Assembly (NCBI RefSeq): GCF_000429105.1
Contig: NZ_AUBF01000007.1
Span: 124,001 to 188,000 of the forward strand
Length of the DNA: 64,000 nt
Source of the DNA: Schaalia suimastitidis DSM 15538
GTDB taxonomy: Bacteria; Actinomycetota; Actinomycetes; Actinomycetales; Actinomycetaceae
Reading direction: 5' to 3'
Each line of letters begins with the position of its first letter. The stretch's first letter is position 1. The notes beneath the pieces were generated by a model. That model was not told where the DNA came from. It made no database searches and worked only from the letters and a program-made list of their open reading frames with translations. Made by a program: the position numbers and the translations under genes. Below are positions 54,889 through 63,818 of this stretch, piece after piece.

Positions 54889-55616
54889 ACGTCTCTCACG
54901 CCGACCAACTTCAACTTCTTGAGCTTCAAGCACTTGACCAGCGTGAATCTGCTCTCCGGCATACGCGTGATCATCATCCTGCTCACGCTACCGTGCGAGA
55001 ACTTGCTGCCCGCGCCGACGACCTCAAACGGGCAATTATCAACCAAAGCGCAGTTCGTGCAGATATCACACGTGAGGCAGCACGTATTGAGGCAGAAATC
55101 GAAAAAGTAACTGCCCGCAGGGACCGTCAACAGGGTCGCGTCGACAAAGGTGAAGTGCCACTGCGGGACATCAGCGCAATGCAGCATGAAATCGCTCAAA
55201 TGAACCAGCGTTTGGCCTCGCTTGAAAGTGACCAACTCTCCGCTGAAGAACGCCTCGAAGCTTCCGACAAAGCAACAAGTGACATGAAAGCCCAGATGGA
55301 GGCGATCACCGCTGACGCGGAAAAGGTGAAGGCAGATTTCTTGGCCGATATGGCCGATGCAGATAACGAATTGCGTGCTGTCATAGCCAAACGGCGTGAG
55401 TTAGCCGCAAGCCTTGGGCAAGCCCTTGTTGCTGAATACGAACGGTCCCGTGAAAAAAATGGTGCACTGGCCGTCGTGGAGGTGCGTAATGGTCTGGTTC
55501 AAGGTATTGGAACCGATTTGTCGCCCGCTGAACTCGACGTGATTCGACGTACCCCTGCTGATCAGCTGTACTGGACCGAAGACACAGGTCAGATTGTGGT
55601 GCGCACTAACGGCTAA
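54885..55616 (+). CDS. Coiled-coil protein of the zf-RING_7 family lacking all zinc-ribbon cysteines
   Basis: 243 residues from GTG 54885. Residues 1-185 form a long charged coiled coil (QLQLLELQALDQRESAL, LKRAIINQSA, AMQHEIAQMNQRLASLES, ...). The C-terminal part aligns with the usual C4 zinc ribbon of this family in spacing (ALAVVEVRNGLVQGIGTDL, SPAELDVIRRTPADQLYW, TEDTGQIVVR), but every Cys is replaced; the whole protein has no cysteine. Nif3-like and zinc-ribbon genes are neighbours in many actinobacteria, which supports the assignment. The function is unknown. Confidence 0.82.
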   Translation: MNVSHADQLQLLELQALDQRESALRHTRDHHPAHATVRELAARADDLKRAIINQSAVRADITREAARIEAEIEKVTARRDRQQGRVDKGEVPLRDISAMQHEIAQMNQRLASLESDQLSAEERLEASDKATSDMKAQMEAITADAEKVKADFLADMADADNELRAVIAKRRELAASLGQALVAEYERSREKNGALAVVEVRNGLVQGIGTDLSPAELDVIRRTPADQLYWTEDTGQIVVRTNG

Positions 55617-55663
55617 GATGGAGGCTCGCGCTGTAGGTGAACTGAGCCAATGCACGTATTTTG

Positions 55664-55716
55664 GTCTGTGACCAAGGTGGCTAGGTGTAGGCGATCTAGT
55701 CTGTGACCAAGGTGGC
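55664..55716. repeat. 18-bp direct repeat at the 3' end of yaaA
   Basis: GTCTGTGACCAAGGTGGC occurs at 55664-55681 and 55699-55716, period 35. The right copy overlaps the last codons of the minus-strand yaaA gene, the left copy lies beyond its stop. Confidence 0.9.
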
Positions 55717-56481
55717 GATACGGTGGCTACCACCTTGTTTGGTGTATTTCGCCTGCGTGAGTTCAACGGCGATGGCATGATGATCGACACCTTTAGCGTC
55801 GGTCGCCACAATCGCATCAAGATGGCTGTGCAAGTGGGACGCAAGTTCGTCGGCGTCTTGAATGTCAGCAGGACTCGTCGGCGCTGCAAGGAAGGCCGCA
55901 GTTGCCAACCCACGCCAGCGTTTTGCGTCGTGCGAAATCACGCACCGCTTGCCGCAGCTTTGTCTTACCACCGCTAATTCGACGACATGCGCCCAAGGTG
56001 CCCGGCAAGCAGTGCGGTATGCGCCGGAACGGCAATCAAGGATGAGGTCCTCAGCTGCCTCGTTGGCGAGCGCAAGGTCCAGGTGTGGGCGCCAAAATGT
56101 GGCTAGCGAACCGAGGCCCGGGATCGTTGTCGCCATAGGCAAACGATGATCGGGGACGAGATCATCGGGGAGGACAACACCGAATAATCCGCTAAATATG
56201 CGCACCGTTTTCAAGGCCCGAGTATGTGCCAAAGGTTCCAGATGCGACAGGCGCGCTGCGGCAAATAACACGCCGCTAAAGAGTGTCCTGGCAGGTGCGC
56301 AAGGGGAATGAAGTATCGCACCATTGACCGCGTTGCCGACGTCACCATCGGTAGTAGCAAGAATCGTGGCGAGCTGACGGCGCGCCTCGTAAAGCTGGGG
56401 GAATGCTAGATGAGCATGGTCGAGGGCAGGGCCTGTTGCGGGAGCAGTTTTTCCTTCGGATGGGGGCAGCCAAATGAACAC
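55696..56481 (-). CDS. yaaA: Peroxide stress protein YaaA (UPF0246)
   Basis: 261 residues from GTG 56481. In E. coli YaaA limits iron-mediated damage under peroxide stress. The family N-terminus IWLPPSEGKTAP, the middle LKTVRIFSGLFGVVLPDDLVPDHRLPM and the end VDHHAIAVELTQAKYTKQG fit. The start is favoured over in-frame upstream codons because the family begins here and a TATCCT box lies exactly 6 nt upstream. The gene is divergent from rnpB (47 bp apart). Confidence 0.9.
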   Translation of the reverse strand: MFIWLPPSEGKTAPATGPALDHAHLAFPQLYEARRQLATILATTDGDVGNAVNGAILHSPCAPARTLFSGVLFAAARLSHLEPLAHTRALKTVRIFSGLFGVVLPDDLVPDHRLPMATTIPGLGSLATFWRPHLDLALANEAAEDLILDCRSGAYRTACRAPWAHVVELAVVRQSCGKRCVISHDAKRWRGLATAAFLAAPTSPADIQDADELASHLHSHLDAIVATDAKGVDHHAIAVELTQAKYTKQGGSHRIATLVTD

Positions 56482-56487
56482 GTGGTC

Positions 56488-56493
56488 AGGATA
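56488..56493 (-). promoter_or_regulatory. -10 box for leaderless yaaA mRNA
   Basis: On the minus strand TATCCT is followed by exactly 6 nt (GACCAC) and GTG 56481. Confidence 0.5.
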
Positions 56494-56516
56494 CGGCACG
56501 TGGGCGCGTTGCGCGG

Positions 56517-56522
56517 TACCAT
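56517..56522 (+). promoter_or_regulatory. -10 box of rnpB
   Basis: TACCAT is followed by 6 nt and then G56529, the first base of the P1 helix, matching the predicted transcription start. Confidence 0.55.
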
Positions 56523-56528
56523 GGCCAA

Positions 56529-56906
<378 letters not shown>

Positions 56907-56982
56907 ACATGTATTCGCCGGGAAAAAGGCAGGTAACGCAGCTGGAGTGCACAGCCGGGTGAAGGCTGGTCGCGTTGCGCCT

Positions 56983-57104
56983 GCGCAATGCAGCGGTGGT
57001 TTCGCATGGGACTGCAGGCATTATGCGCAGTGCAACAGTGGTTTGGTGTAAAGCGGTGGGCACCGCGCAACGCAACTGTCGTCACGTACAAAACGGTGGG
57101 TCCC
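56983..57104. repeat. Three degenerate ~40-bp tandem units
   Basis: Units at 56983-57024, 57025-57064 and 57065-57104 each begin GCGCA-x-GCA and the last two end in CGGTGGGC/T.CC. A fourth partial unit overlaps the ppgK terminator. They lie between the 3' end of rnpB and the 3' end of ppgK; no protein frame is convincing. Confidence 0.6.
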
Positions 57105-57126
57105 GCACCATGCAAGACCCACCGTT
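57092..57126 (-). terminator. Terminator of ppgK
   Basis: AACGGTGGGTC (57092-57102) pairs perfectly with GACCCACCGTT (57116-57126); read on the minus strand the stem is followed by TTTTG, fitting the end of ppgK. Confidence 0.85.
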
Positions 57127-57148
57127 ATGGGCGTTCAGCAGCCCTAAA

Positions 57149-57898
57149 TTACGCGCGTGTCGCCGCCCAATACGCGGCACCAATGATACCCGCAGTGTTA
57201 AAAAGCACAGCAGGTACCATTGGTGTGCGCAGATCTAACAGCGGCATGAATTTCTCGTGGTTCTTCGATACGCCACCACCGACAACAAATAAGTCGGGTG
57301 AGAACAGCATCTCCACATGGGAGTAGTAGCGTTGGAGACGTTTGGCCCACTTTTTCCACGACAGGTCCTGCAGCGTCTTTTGTCCTGCTGAGGCACGTTT
57401 CTCAGCGTCATACCCGTCTATTTCAAGGTGGCCAAGCTCAGTATTGGGAACCAACACCCCGTCAACAATGATGGCAGAGCCAATGCCGGTACCTTGGGTA
57501 GTAAGAATAATGGTTCCCTTCACACCTTTAGCGGCACCATAAGCGACCTCGGCGATACCAGCCGCATCAGCGTCGTTAAGAGGTGCAACAGGGCGTCCCA
57601 GGTGTTTGAGCATCAATTCGTTGACGTCAATGCCTACCCAAGAGTCGTCGAGGTTGGCCATAAATGGAATGACACCCTTCAAGACCGGGGCAGGGAAGGC
57701 GATACCAACTGGAATGTCAGCACCAACGTCTAGTTGTTCAAGGAGTTGGCGGCACACATCAGCCACAGCATCAGGTGTCGCAGGTTGAGGTGTTTCGATA
57801 CGGATACGGTCGCCAACGAATTCGCCTGAGTCAAGATCGACAATGGCCGCTTTGATTCCTGAGCCACCAATATCGATACCGCACGCCACGTTAGCCAT
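57149..57898 (-). CDS. ppgK: Polyphosphate glucokinase
   Basis: ROK-family kinase that phosphorylates glucose with polyphosphate (and usually ATP), typical of actinobacteria. ATG 57898 with GAGGG upstream gives 249 residues. Motifs: ACGIDIGGSGIKAAIVDL (phosphate loop), PLNDADAAGIAEV, TTQGTGIGSAIIVDG and NTELGHLEIDGYDAEKRAS, then SPDLFVVGGGVSKNHEKF. The LEIDG-x-DAE pattern is the PPGK form of the ROK signature. A longer frame to 57931 is not needed. Confidence 0.94.
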   Translation of the reverse strand: MANVACGIDIGGSGIKAAIVDLDSGEFVGDRIRIETPQPATPDAVADVCRQLLEQLDVGADIPVGIAFPAPVLKGVIPFMANLDDSWVGIDVNELMLKHLGRPVAPLNDADAAGIAEVAYGAAKGVKGTIILTTQGTGIGSAIIVDGVLVPNTELGHLEIDGYDAEKRASAGQKTLQDLSWKKWAKRLQRYYSHVEMLFSPDLFVVGGGVSKNHEKFMPLLDLRTPMVPAVLFNTAGIIGAAYWAATRA

Positions 57899-57967
57899 TA
57901 CTTTCCCTCTCAGGTTAGTTGGGTGATTCAATCCACACCATAGCCTATGTGGTGGGCGCCATAATGC

Positions 57968-58858
57968 CTAGTCCACACTCGTGAGAATACGCGCACCATC
58001 TTCAGTGACAACAACCGTGTGTTCAAATTGGGCAGTACGGCCCCGGTCCGCGGTGACGATGGTCCACCCGTCCTCCCACTGCTCCCATTCAACGGTGCCC
58101 AGGGTCAGCATAGGTTCAACAGTGAATACCATGCCGACCTCCATCACCTCGTTGTGTCGAGGCGCTGCGTCATAGTGCGGAACAATGAGACCTGAATGGA
58201 AGGCTTCTCCAACACCATGGCCCGTGTAGTCTTTGACGACACCGTAGTGGAAACGTTTCGCGTAGGCTTCAATCACTCGACCGATCACGTTGATTTCACG
58301 GCCAGGGCGTATTGCTTTGATGCCACGGAGCATCGCCTGGCGTGTGCGTTCAATAAGCAGATGAGACTCTTCGTCGACAGTACCAACCTCGAACATCGTG
58401 CATGTATCACCATGAACACCATCAAGGTAAGCAGTGATATCAACGTTGAGTATGTCGCCTTCGGCAAGGGGCCGGTTGTCGGGGATACCGTGGCAGATGA
58501 CCTCGTTAATCGAGGTGCATATTGACTTAGGGAAGCCCATATACCCCAGGCACGATGGGTATGCGCCGTGATCACAAAGGAACTCGTGCCCAATCCGGTC
58601 GAGCTCATCCGTTGTAACGCCGGGCGCAACAGCCTGACCAACTTCAACAAGTGCCTGTGCTGCGAGCTTGCCTGCAGCGGCGATTCGTTCAATGGTTTCG
58701 GTGTCTTTGATATCTGATGCGGTGACGACCTCCGGTCCGTCATGGAACATATATTCAGGTCGATCAATGTGGTCCGGGACGGTGCGTGTGGGCGAAATAA
58801 TGCCGGGGGTGAGGGTGCCCAACGGTGCGCGGCGAGCCAATGCGTCAAGGTCAGTCAT
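57968..58858 (-). CDS. map: Methionine aminopeptidase, type I
   Basis: Removes initiator Met after deformylation, acting after Def. ATG 58858 gives 296 residues, including an N-terminal extension of about 45 residues before the catalytic core. The metal ligands are in LNVDITAYLDGVHGDTC (two Asp), GHGVGEAFH (His), FTVEPML (Glu) and QFEHTVVV (Glu). CLGYMGFPKSICTSINEVICHGIP is the substrate strand region. A TATCCT box lies exactly 6 nt before the ATG. The gene is divergent from panB. Confidence 0.95.
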   Translation of the reverse strand: MTDLDALARRAPLGTLTPGIISPTRTVPDHIDRPEYMFHDGPEVVTASDIKDTETIERIAAAGKLAAQALVEVGQAVAPGVTTDELDRIGHEFLCDHGAYPSCLGYMGFPKSICTSINEVICHGIPDNRPLAEGDILNVDITAYLDGVHGDTCTMFEVGTVDEESHLLIERTRQAMLRGIKAIRPGREINVIGRVIEAYAKRFHYGVVKDYTGHGVGEAFHSGLIVPHYDAAPRHNEVMEVGMVFTVEPMLTLGTVEWEQWEDGWTIVTADRGRTAQFEHTVVVTEDGARILTSVD

Positions 58859-58864
58859 GAAACC

Positions 58865-58870
58865 AGGATA
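58865..58870 (-). promoter_or_regulatory. -10 box for leaderless map mRNA
   Basis: On the minus strand TATCCT is followed by exactly 6 nt (GGTTTC) and ATG 58858, with no Shine-Dalgarno. Confidence 0.5.
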
Positions 58871-58932
58871 CGCCGCATAGCGGGGCAGCGACGTGCACAC
58901 TTCATTGGTCATAGTGGCAAAAAAGGAGGAAA

Positions 58933-59007
58933 ATGGCGGTGGTACTTCGCCCTGCAAATAGTGAGGACACATATGTCACATCATGCGGCACCTATGGCAC
59001 GCCCTAA
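58933..59007 (+). CDS. Possible 24-aa leader peptide overlapping panB
   Basis: An ATG at 58933 has the strongest ribosome binding site of the region, AAGGAGG at 58923-58929. The ORF reads MAVVLRPANSEDTYVTSCGT then YGTP and stops at 59007, overlapping the first 35 bases of panB in another frame. Ribosomes terminating at 59007 are just past the panB start at 58973. It could be a regulatory leader or chance; no homologue is known to me. Confidence 0.35.
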   Translation: MAVVLRPANSEDTYVTSCGTYGTP

Positions 59008-59797
59008 GCGTTTCCGTATCCATCATGTTGCCGAAGCCAAAGCGCAGGGGCGGCCGCTGACAATGCTGACGGCATACGATGCACTTACGGCCCCCATATT
59101 TGAGGCAGCTGGTGTCGATATGTTGCTTGTTGGCGATTCTTTGGGCAATGTCGTGCTTGGGCATCCTTCCACCCTCCAGGTGACGCTGGCCGATATGGAG
59201 CGGGCTACAGGCGCAGTGGCCCGAAGTGTTGAGCGTGTCATGGTGGTTGCTGATCTGCCTTTTGGTACCTACGAGGCCGATTCCACGCGGGCTTTTGACA
59301 ACGCGGCAGTACTCATGCGCGCGGGCGCCCATGCTGTGAAATTAGAAGGTGGCGCCGCGCGTGCCCAGACAATTCGTTTACTCACCCAAGGGGGTATTCC
59401 TGTGATGGGACACCTTGGGTACACCCCTCAGAGCGAAAATGCCCTTGGTGGTCCCCGTATGCAGGGCCGAGGCCAAGCCGCTGAACGTCTTTTTGAAGAT
59501 GCCTGTGCGCTACAGGAAGCGGGTGTCTTTGCGCTGGTCTTAGAGATGGTGCCAGACGATATTGCCTCGCGTATTACTCGGGAGCTTTCAGTGTCAACGA
59601 TCGGCATTGGTGCCGGACCACATACCGATGGGCAAGTGTTGGTGTGGTCGGATATGGCAGGTATGGGTGATTGGGCGCCTAGCTTCGTGCAACGCTTTGG
59701 TGAGGTCGGTGCTGCGCTTGGCGAGGCGGCACGCGCTTACGTTGCTTCGGTAAGTGAGCGTTCCTTCCCTTCTAGCGGCCACTACAAAGAGCACTAA
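58973..59797 (+). CDS. panB: 3-methyl-2-oxobutanoate hydroxymethyltransferase
   Basis: First committed enzyme of pantothenate synthesis: adds a hydroxymethyl group from methylene-THF to ketoisovalerate. It is 274 residues from ATG 58973 (GTGAGGA upstream). Motifs: LTMLTAYDALTAPIFEAAGVDMLLVGDSLG, ADLPFGTYE, HAVKLEGG, GIPVMGHLGYTPQS and IGIGAGPHTDGQVLVWSDMAGM. panC/panD are not in the window. A stronger ribosome binding site upstream serves a different small ORF. Confidence 0.95.
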   Translation: MSHHAAPMARPKRFRIHHVAEAKAQGRPLTMLTAYDALTAPIFEAAGVDMLLVGDSLGNVVLGHPSTLQVTLADMERATGAVARSVERVMVVADLPFGTYEADSTRAFDNAAVLMRAGAHAVKLEGGAARAQTIRLLTQGGIPVMGHLGYTPQSENALGGPRMQGRGQAAERLFEDACALQEAGVFALVLEMVPDDIASRITRELSVSTIGIGAGPHTDGQVLVWSDMAGMGDWAPSFVQRFGEVGAALGEAARAYVASVSERSFPSSGHYKEH

Positions 59798-59811
59798 ATC
59801 GCTCCTGCTAT

Positions 59812-59825
59812 GGGCAGCGCTGCCC
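59812..59825. terminator. Palindrome after panB
   Basis: GGGCAGCGCTGCCC is a perfect 14-bp palindrome 15 bp after the panB stop. It could form a short stem; there is no T-run. Confidence 0.4.
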
Positions 59826-59843
59826 CTACGGTGGTGGCACAAC

Positions 59844-59849
59844 TATGAT
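59844..59849 (+). promoter_or_regulatory. -10 box of pheST
   Basis: TATGAT in the 105-bp gap before pheS; transcription would start near 59856 and leave a leader of about 47 nt. T-box antiterminator signatures are not seen. Confidence 0.4.
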
Positions 59850-59902
59850 GTTCACGGTGCACCCTTGGTGCTTGTTGAATTGACGACTGAGGAAATAAGG
59901 AT

Positions 59903-60988
59903 ATGGACGAGCGTTCACCCAGCCTTAATCCCCTTGATGAGACGGCCGTCGCCCGCCTCGTCAATGAGGGACTAGATGAGATCACGGCCGCAACCGACTT
60001 GGCTCAATTGAAAACTGTGCGTGCTGCTTTCCTTGGGGATAATGCTGCGCTTGTCCTCGCCAACCGCACGATTGGTAGCCTCGATGCGAGTGATCGTGGT
60101 GCGGCAGGGCGCAATCTTGGTGCCGCACGTAAAGCACTCACCGACGCATTTGCTGCCCGTGAAGATGTGCTCGCGGCCCAGTACGAGGCGCGGGTGCTCG
60201 TTGAAGAGTCTGTTGACGTGACTGCTACTTACATGCGCCATCAGGTGGGGGCGCGTCATCCACTTGAGACCCTGCAGGAAGAAATCGCGGATTTCTTCGT
60301 GGCAATGGGATGGGAAATCGCTGAAGGTCCCGAGGTTGAACACGAGTGGTTTAACTTTGACAGTTTGAATTTCGACATCGATCATCCGGCGCGCCAAATG
60401 CAAGACACGTTCTATGTTGACGGAACGACTGTCGGCGGAGAGCACCCTGCCGATGGGAACCTGGTGATGCGTACTCACACGTCGCCGGTCCAGTCGCGTG
60501 CCATGCTTGAACGAGGCGTTCCCATTTACGTTGCGTGCCCGGGCAAGGTTTTCCGTTCCGACGCGCTTGATGCCACACATACGCCGGTCTTCCACCAGGT
60601 CGAAGGCCTTGCGGTGGACGAAGGGCTCACGATGGCGCATCTCAAAGGTGTTCTTGACCATTTTGCTCAAGCCATGTTTGGTCCTGAGGCAAAGACGCGT
60701 CTGCGCCCAAGTTTCTTTCCTTTCACCGAACCGAGCGCCGAGATGGACCTGTGGTTCCCCCAGAAGAAGGGTGGTCCCGGTTGGATCGAATGGGGTGGCT
60801 GTGGCATGGTGAATCCCAATGTGTTGCGAGCCAATGGGGTTGACCCGGAGCGTTACACCGGTTTTGCCTTCGGTATGGGGCTTGAGCGCACGTTGATGCT
60901 GCGTCACGGTATTGCCGATATGCACGACATTGTTGAAGGCGACGTGCGTTTTTCCCAGCAATTCGGCATTCACGGAAAGGGTCGTTGA
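59903..60988 (+). CDS. pheS: Phenylalanyl-tRNA synthetase alpha subunit
   Basis: Catalytic subunit of the alpha2-beta2 class IIc synthetase, 361 residues; ribosome binding site GAGGAAATAAGG before ATG 59903. The N-terminal coiled-coil arm spans about 10-105. Motif 1 is [28 protein letters not shown], motif 2 [14 protein letters not shown]-like [14 protein letters not shown], and motif 3 [20 protein letters not shown]. The last residues DVRFSQQFG are typical. pheT follows one base after the stop. Confidence 0.97.
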   Translation: MDERSPSLNPLDETAVARLVNEGLDEITAATDLAQLKTVRAAFLGDNAALVLANRTIGSLDASDRGAAGRNLGAARKALTDAFAAREDVLAAQYEARVLVEESVDVTATYMRHQVGARHPLETLQEEIADFFVAMGWEIAEGPEVEHEWFNFDSLNFDIDHPARQMQDTFYVDGTTVGGEHPADGNLVMRTHTSPVQSRAMLERGVPIYVACPGKVFRSDALDATHTPVFHQVEGLAVDEGLTMAHLKGVLDHFAQAMFGPEAKTRLRPSFFPFTEPSAEMDLWFPQKKGGPGWIEWGGCGMVNPNVLRANGVDPERYTGFAFGMGLERTLMLRHGIADMHDIVEGDVRFSQQFGIHGKGR

Positions 60989-60989
60989 T

Positions 60990-63626
60990 ATGCCTTTAGT
61001 TCCATTGAGCTGGCTTTCAGATCATGTCGATATCCCTGCCGGTACCACTGCTGAGCAACTTGCTCAAGCGCTGGTAAAGGTCGGTCTCGAAGAAGAAACA
61101 ATCCACCCCGCGAAAGTTACCGGTCCACTTGTTGTTGGGCGCGTGCTGAGCATTGTGAAAGAAACGGCTTCCAACGGGAAAACCGTCAATTATTGCCGTG
61201 TGGACGTGGGGGAGCATAACGATGCGCCCGGTAGCGGCAAAGAGCCTTCTGACCTTCCTAGCCGCGGCATTATCTGTGGTGCCCATAATTTCGTTGAAGG
61301 CGACCTTGTTGCTGTTTGCCTGCCGGGTGCAGTATTACCGGGAGATTTTGCCATTGCGGCGCGCAAAACCTATGGGCACATTTCTGATGGCATGATTTGT
61401 TCGGCTCGGGAGCTTGGTCTTGGAGATGAGCACGACGGCATTATCGTCCTCACCGAACGTTATCCTGACCGCGATATCCCGGCCGTGGGCTCTGATCTTC
61501 TTGGGTTCCTTGGTTTAGGTGAAGAAATCCTTGAAATCAACGTCACTCCTGACCGCGGGTATTGCTTTTCGATGCGTGGTGTGGCCCGCGAATATTCGCA
61601 TTCCACGGGGGCTTCTTTCCGTGATCCAGGTGTTGTTGGCACCATTATTTCCGAGGTGCCTGCCGCCACCGCTGATGGCTTCCCGGTGAAGGTGGCCGAT
61701 CGGGCGCCTATTAATGGGCGTATTGGCTGCGACCGTTTTGTTGCGCGTATCGTCCGCGGCATTAATCCACAGGCCCCAAGCCCACAGTGGCTTGTTGACC
61801 GTCTTGAATCGGCAGGTATGCGGTCCCTTTCGTTGGCAGTAGACGTGACCAACTACGTGATGTTAGATCTTGGTCAACCCATGCATGCCTACGATCTTTC
61901 GGCTTTGGTTAGCCCAATCGTTGTGCGGCGCGCAATGCCCGGCGAAAGCCTTGTCACACTTGATGATGTCACGCGTCCCCTTGACGGCGAGGATCTACTC
62001 ATTACTGATTCACCACAGGGTGAGGGGACACGCATTATTGGTCTTGCCGGTGTGATGGGCGGTCAGTACTCCGAAGTTGAGGAGCATACGACGGATATTT
62101 TACTTGAGGCGGCGCATTTTGATGCGGTGTCCGTTGCGCGCATCTCGCGTCGTCACCGCCTGGTTTCGGAAGCCTCCAAGCGTTTTGAACGCGGTGTTGA
62201 CCCGAGACTGCCTGCGGTGGCTGCGCAGCGGGCGGTTGACCTTCTGGTTCGCTATGGCGGTGGGGTTGCAGACCCTGCGGTCACAGACCTGGACGATACA
62301 TATTCACCTGCGCCCATTCGTTTTGCCTGTGACCATGCTCAGCGCCTCACCGGGGTTGAATATAGCCAGGAGCGGATCGTTGAGTTACTGGAAACCATCG
62401 GATGCAGCGTCACATATGTGGATGACGCCTTGCAGGTTGTACCACCGTCGTGGCGACCTGACCTGGTGGGACCGGCACACCTGGTTGAGGAAATTGCCCG
62501 TTTAGACGGCTATGACAATATTCCGGTTGTCCTACCGGCTGCACCCGCAGGTAAAGGCCTCACTCAGGCGCAAAAGGCGCGACGTATGGTGGCGCAAACC
62601 CTGGCTGAGTCAGCGCTCGTTGAGGTCAATTCCTACCCATTTGTATCGGACTCTTTTGATCGTCAACGCCTGACTCCTTCCGATACGCGTCGCAACGCAC
62701 TGCGTTTACGTAACCCGTTGGCTGATGACACACCGCTATTGCGGACATCCATTATCGATACCTTGTTGGATACTGCTGCGCGTAATATTTCACGAGGTAT
62801 GGAAGGCGTAGGGCTTTTCGAATGCGGCATGGTTGTGCGCCCTGAGGGGTGCCAGCCAACACCACTCATTGGTGCTGACCGCCGTCCTGCCGATGAGGAA
62901 CTTGCGGCACTTATGGCAGGTACCCCACGCCAACCGTGGCATGTGGGTATTGTCCTTGCGGGAAAAACAGGATCCGCGTTGGAGGGCCAACGTGCCTATG
63001 ACTGGCATGATGGCGTGGACGCTGTGAAACGTGTGGCAAGCGTACTTGGTGTTCGCGTCGAGGTGTGTCGCGCTTGGGAGGCGCAAGTGAGCACACTAAA
63101 GGGCGCTCCTATGCCGAGTCCTGCAACTGATCCGGCTGATGTGGCGCCGTGGCATCCTGGTCGCGTGGCACGTATTTTTGTCCGGCGGGGCCGCGACCTC
63201 GTCGATATTGCCATGGCTGGTGAATTGCATCCGGGTGTGTGTCAGGCGTTTGCTTTGCCGCCTCGCGCGATCGCTGCCGAAATTGATCTGGATGCGTTAA
63301 TCGGTGCGATGGACGAGGCGCCCGTGCAGGTTCGGCCAGTGTCCACCTATCCGGTCGCCAAGGAAGATTTTGCTTTCGTCCTTCCCGCTGATATTCCAGC
63401 CTCCCGCGTTGAGCAGGCGGTGCGTCAAGGCGCGGGTGCCCTAGCGGAAAGCGTCACCCTTTTTGATATTTATCAGGGTGATCAGGTTGACGCGGGATAT
63501 CGTTCGTTGGCCTTTGCTGTGCGTCTACGCGGCGACCACACACTGTCAGCGCAGGAAATTGCGGCTGTACGCCAAAATGTTATTCAACGCGTGACCAAGC
63601 AACTTGGTGGGCGTCTGCGCGCGTGA
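60990..63626 (+). CDS. pheT: Phenylalanyl-tRNA synthetase beta subunit
   Basis: Large subunit with tRNA recognition and editing functions, 878 residues from ATG 60990 (the frame is open upstream within pheS but without homology). Domains in order: tRNA-binding OB fold about 40-160 (VVGRVLSIVKETASNGKTVNYCRVDVGE), B3/B4 editing about 225-400 (SLAVDVTNYVMLDLGQPMHAYDL, GEGTRIIGLAGVMGG), B5 about 420-490, the catalytic-like core, and a C-terminal anticodon-binding ferredoxin fold (STYPVAKEDFAFVLPADIPA). Confidence 0.97.
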   Translation: MPLVPLSWLSDHVDIPAGTTAEQLAQALVKVGLEEETIHPAKVTGPLVVGRVLSIVKETASNGKTVNYCRVDVGEHNDAPGSGKEPSDLPSRGIICGAHNFVEGDLVAVCLPGAVLPGDFAIAARKTYGHISDGMICSARELGLGDEHDGIIVLTERYPDRDIPAVGSDLLGFLGLGEEILEINVTPDRGYCFSMRGVAREYSHSTGASFRDPGVVGTIISEVPAATADGFPVKVADRAPINGRIGCDRFVARIVRGINPQAPSPQWLVDRLESAGMRSLSLAVDVTNYVMLDLGQPMHAYDLSALVSPIVVRRAMPGESLVTLDDVTRPLDGEDLLITDSPQGEGTRIIGLAGVMGGQYSEVEEHTTDILLEAAHFDAVSVARISRRHRLVSEASKRFERGVDPRLPAVAAQRAVDLLVRYGGGVADPAVTDLDDTYSPAPIRFACDHAQRLTGVEYSQERIVELLETIGCSVTYVDDALQVVPPSWRPDLVGPAHLVEEIARLDGYDNIPVVLPAAPAGKGLTQAQKARRMVAQTLAESALVEVNSYPFVSDSFDRQRLTPSDTRRNALRLRNPLADDTPLLRTSIIDTLLDTAARNISRGMEGVGLFECGMVVRPEGCQPTPLIGADRRPADEELAALMAGTPRQPWHVGIVLAGKTGSALEGQRAYDWHDGVDAVKRVASVLGVRVEVCRAWEAQVSTLKGAPMPSPATDPADVAPWHPGRVARIFVRRGRDLVDIAMAGELHPGVCQAFALPPRAIAAEIDLDALIGAMDEAPVQVRPVSTYPVAKEDFAFVLPADIPASRVEQAVRQGAGALAESVTLFDIYQGDQVDAGYRSLAFAVRLRGDHTLSAQEIAAVRQNVIQRVTKQLGGRLRA

Positions 63627-63818
63627 GGGTCTTGCGTCACTTGTGATGCTGTCTGCGCGCGCGAAGGGATCGGCCTAGGTGCGGCTTTGCCATAGGTGAG
63701 CGAGGGGCGTGCCTAAAGACCCTTTTGTGCGCGCAGATTACCTGTCACGCCGTTGAGAGGGATAAGAGTCGGGACTTTGTGACGGGCTTTCGCTTCGAAA
63801 CTCTGTCACACTTATCTC

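Noticed and set aside
56983-57104. CRISPR-like array
   Set aside because: The units are degenerate, contiguous and have no unique spacers, and no cas genes are near.
59798-59902. T-box riboswitch upstream of pheST
   Set aside because: The gap is too short and the conserved T-box sequence (TGGNACCGCG-type) and antiterminator are absent.
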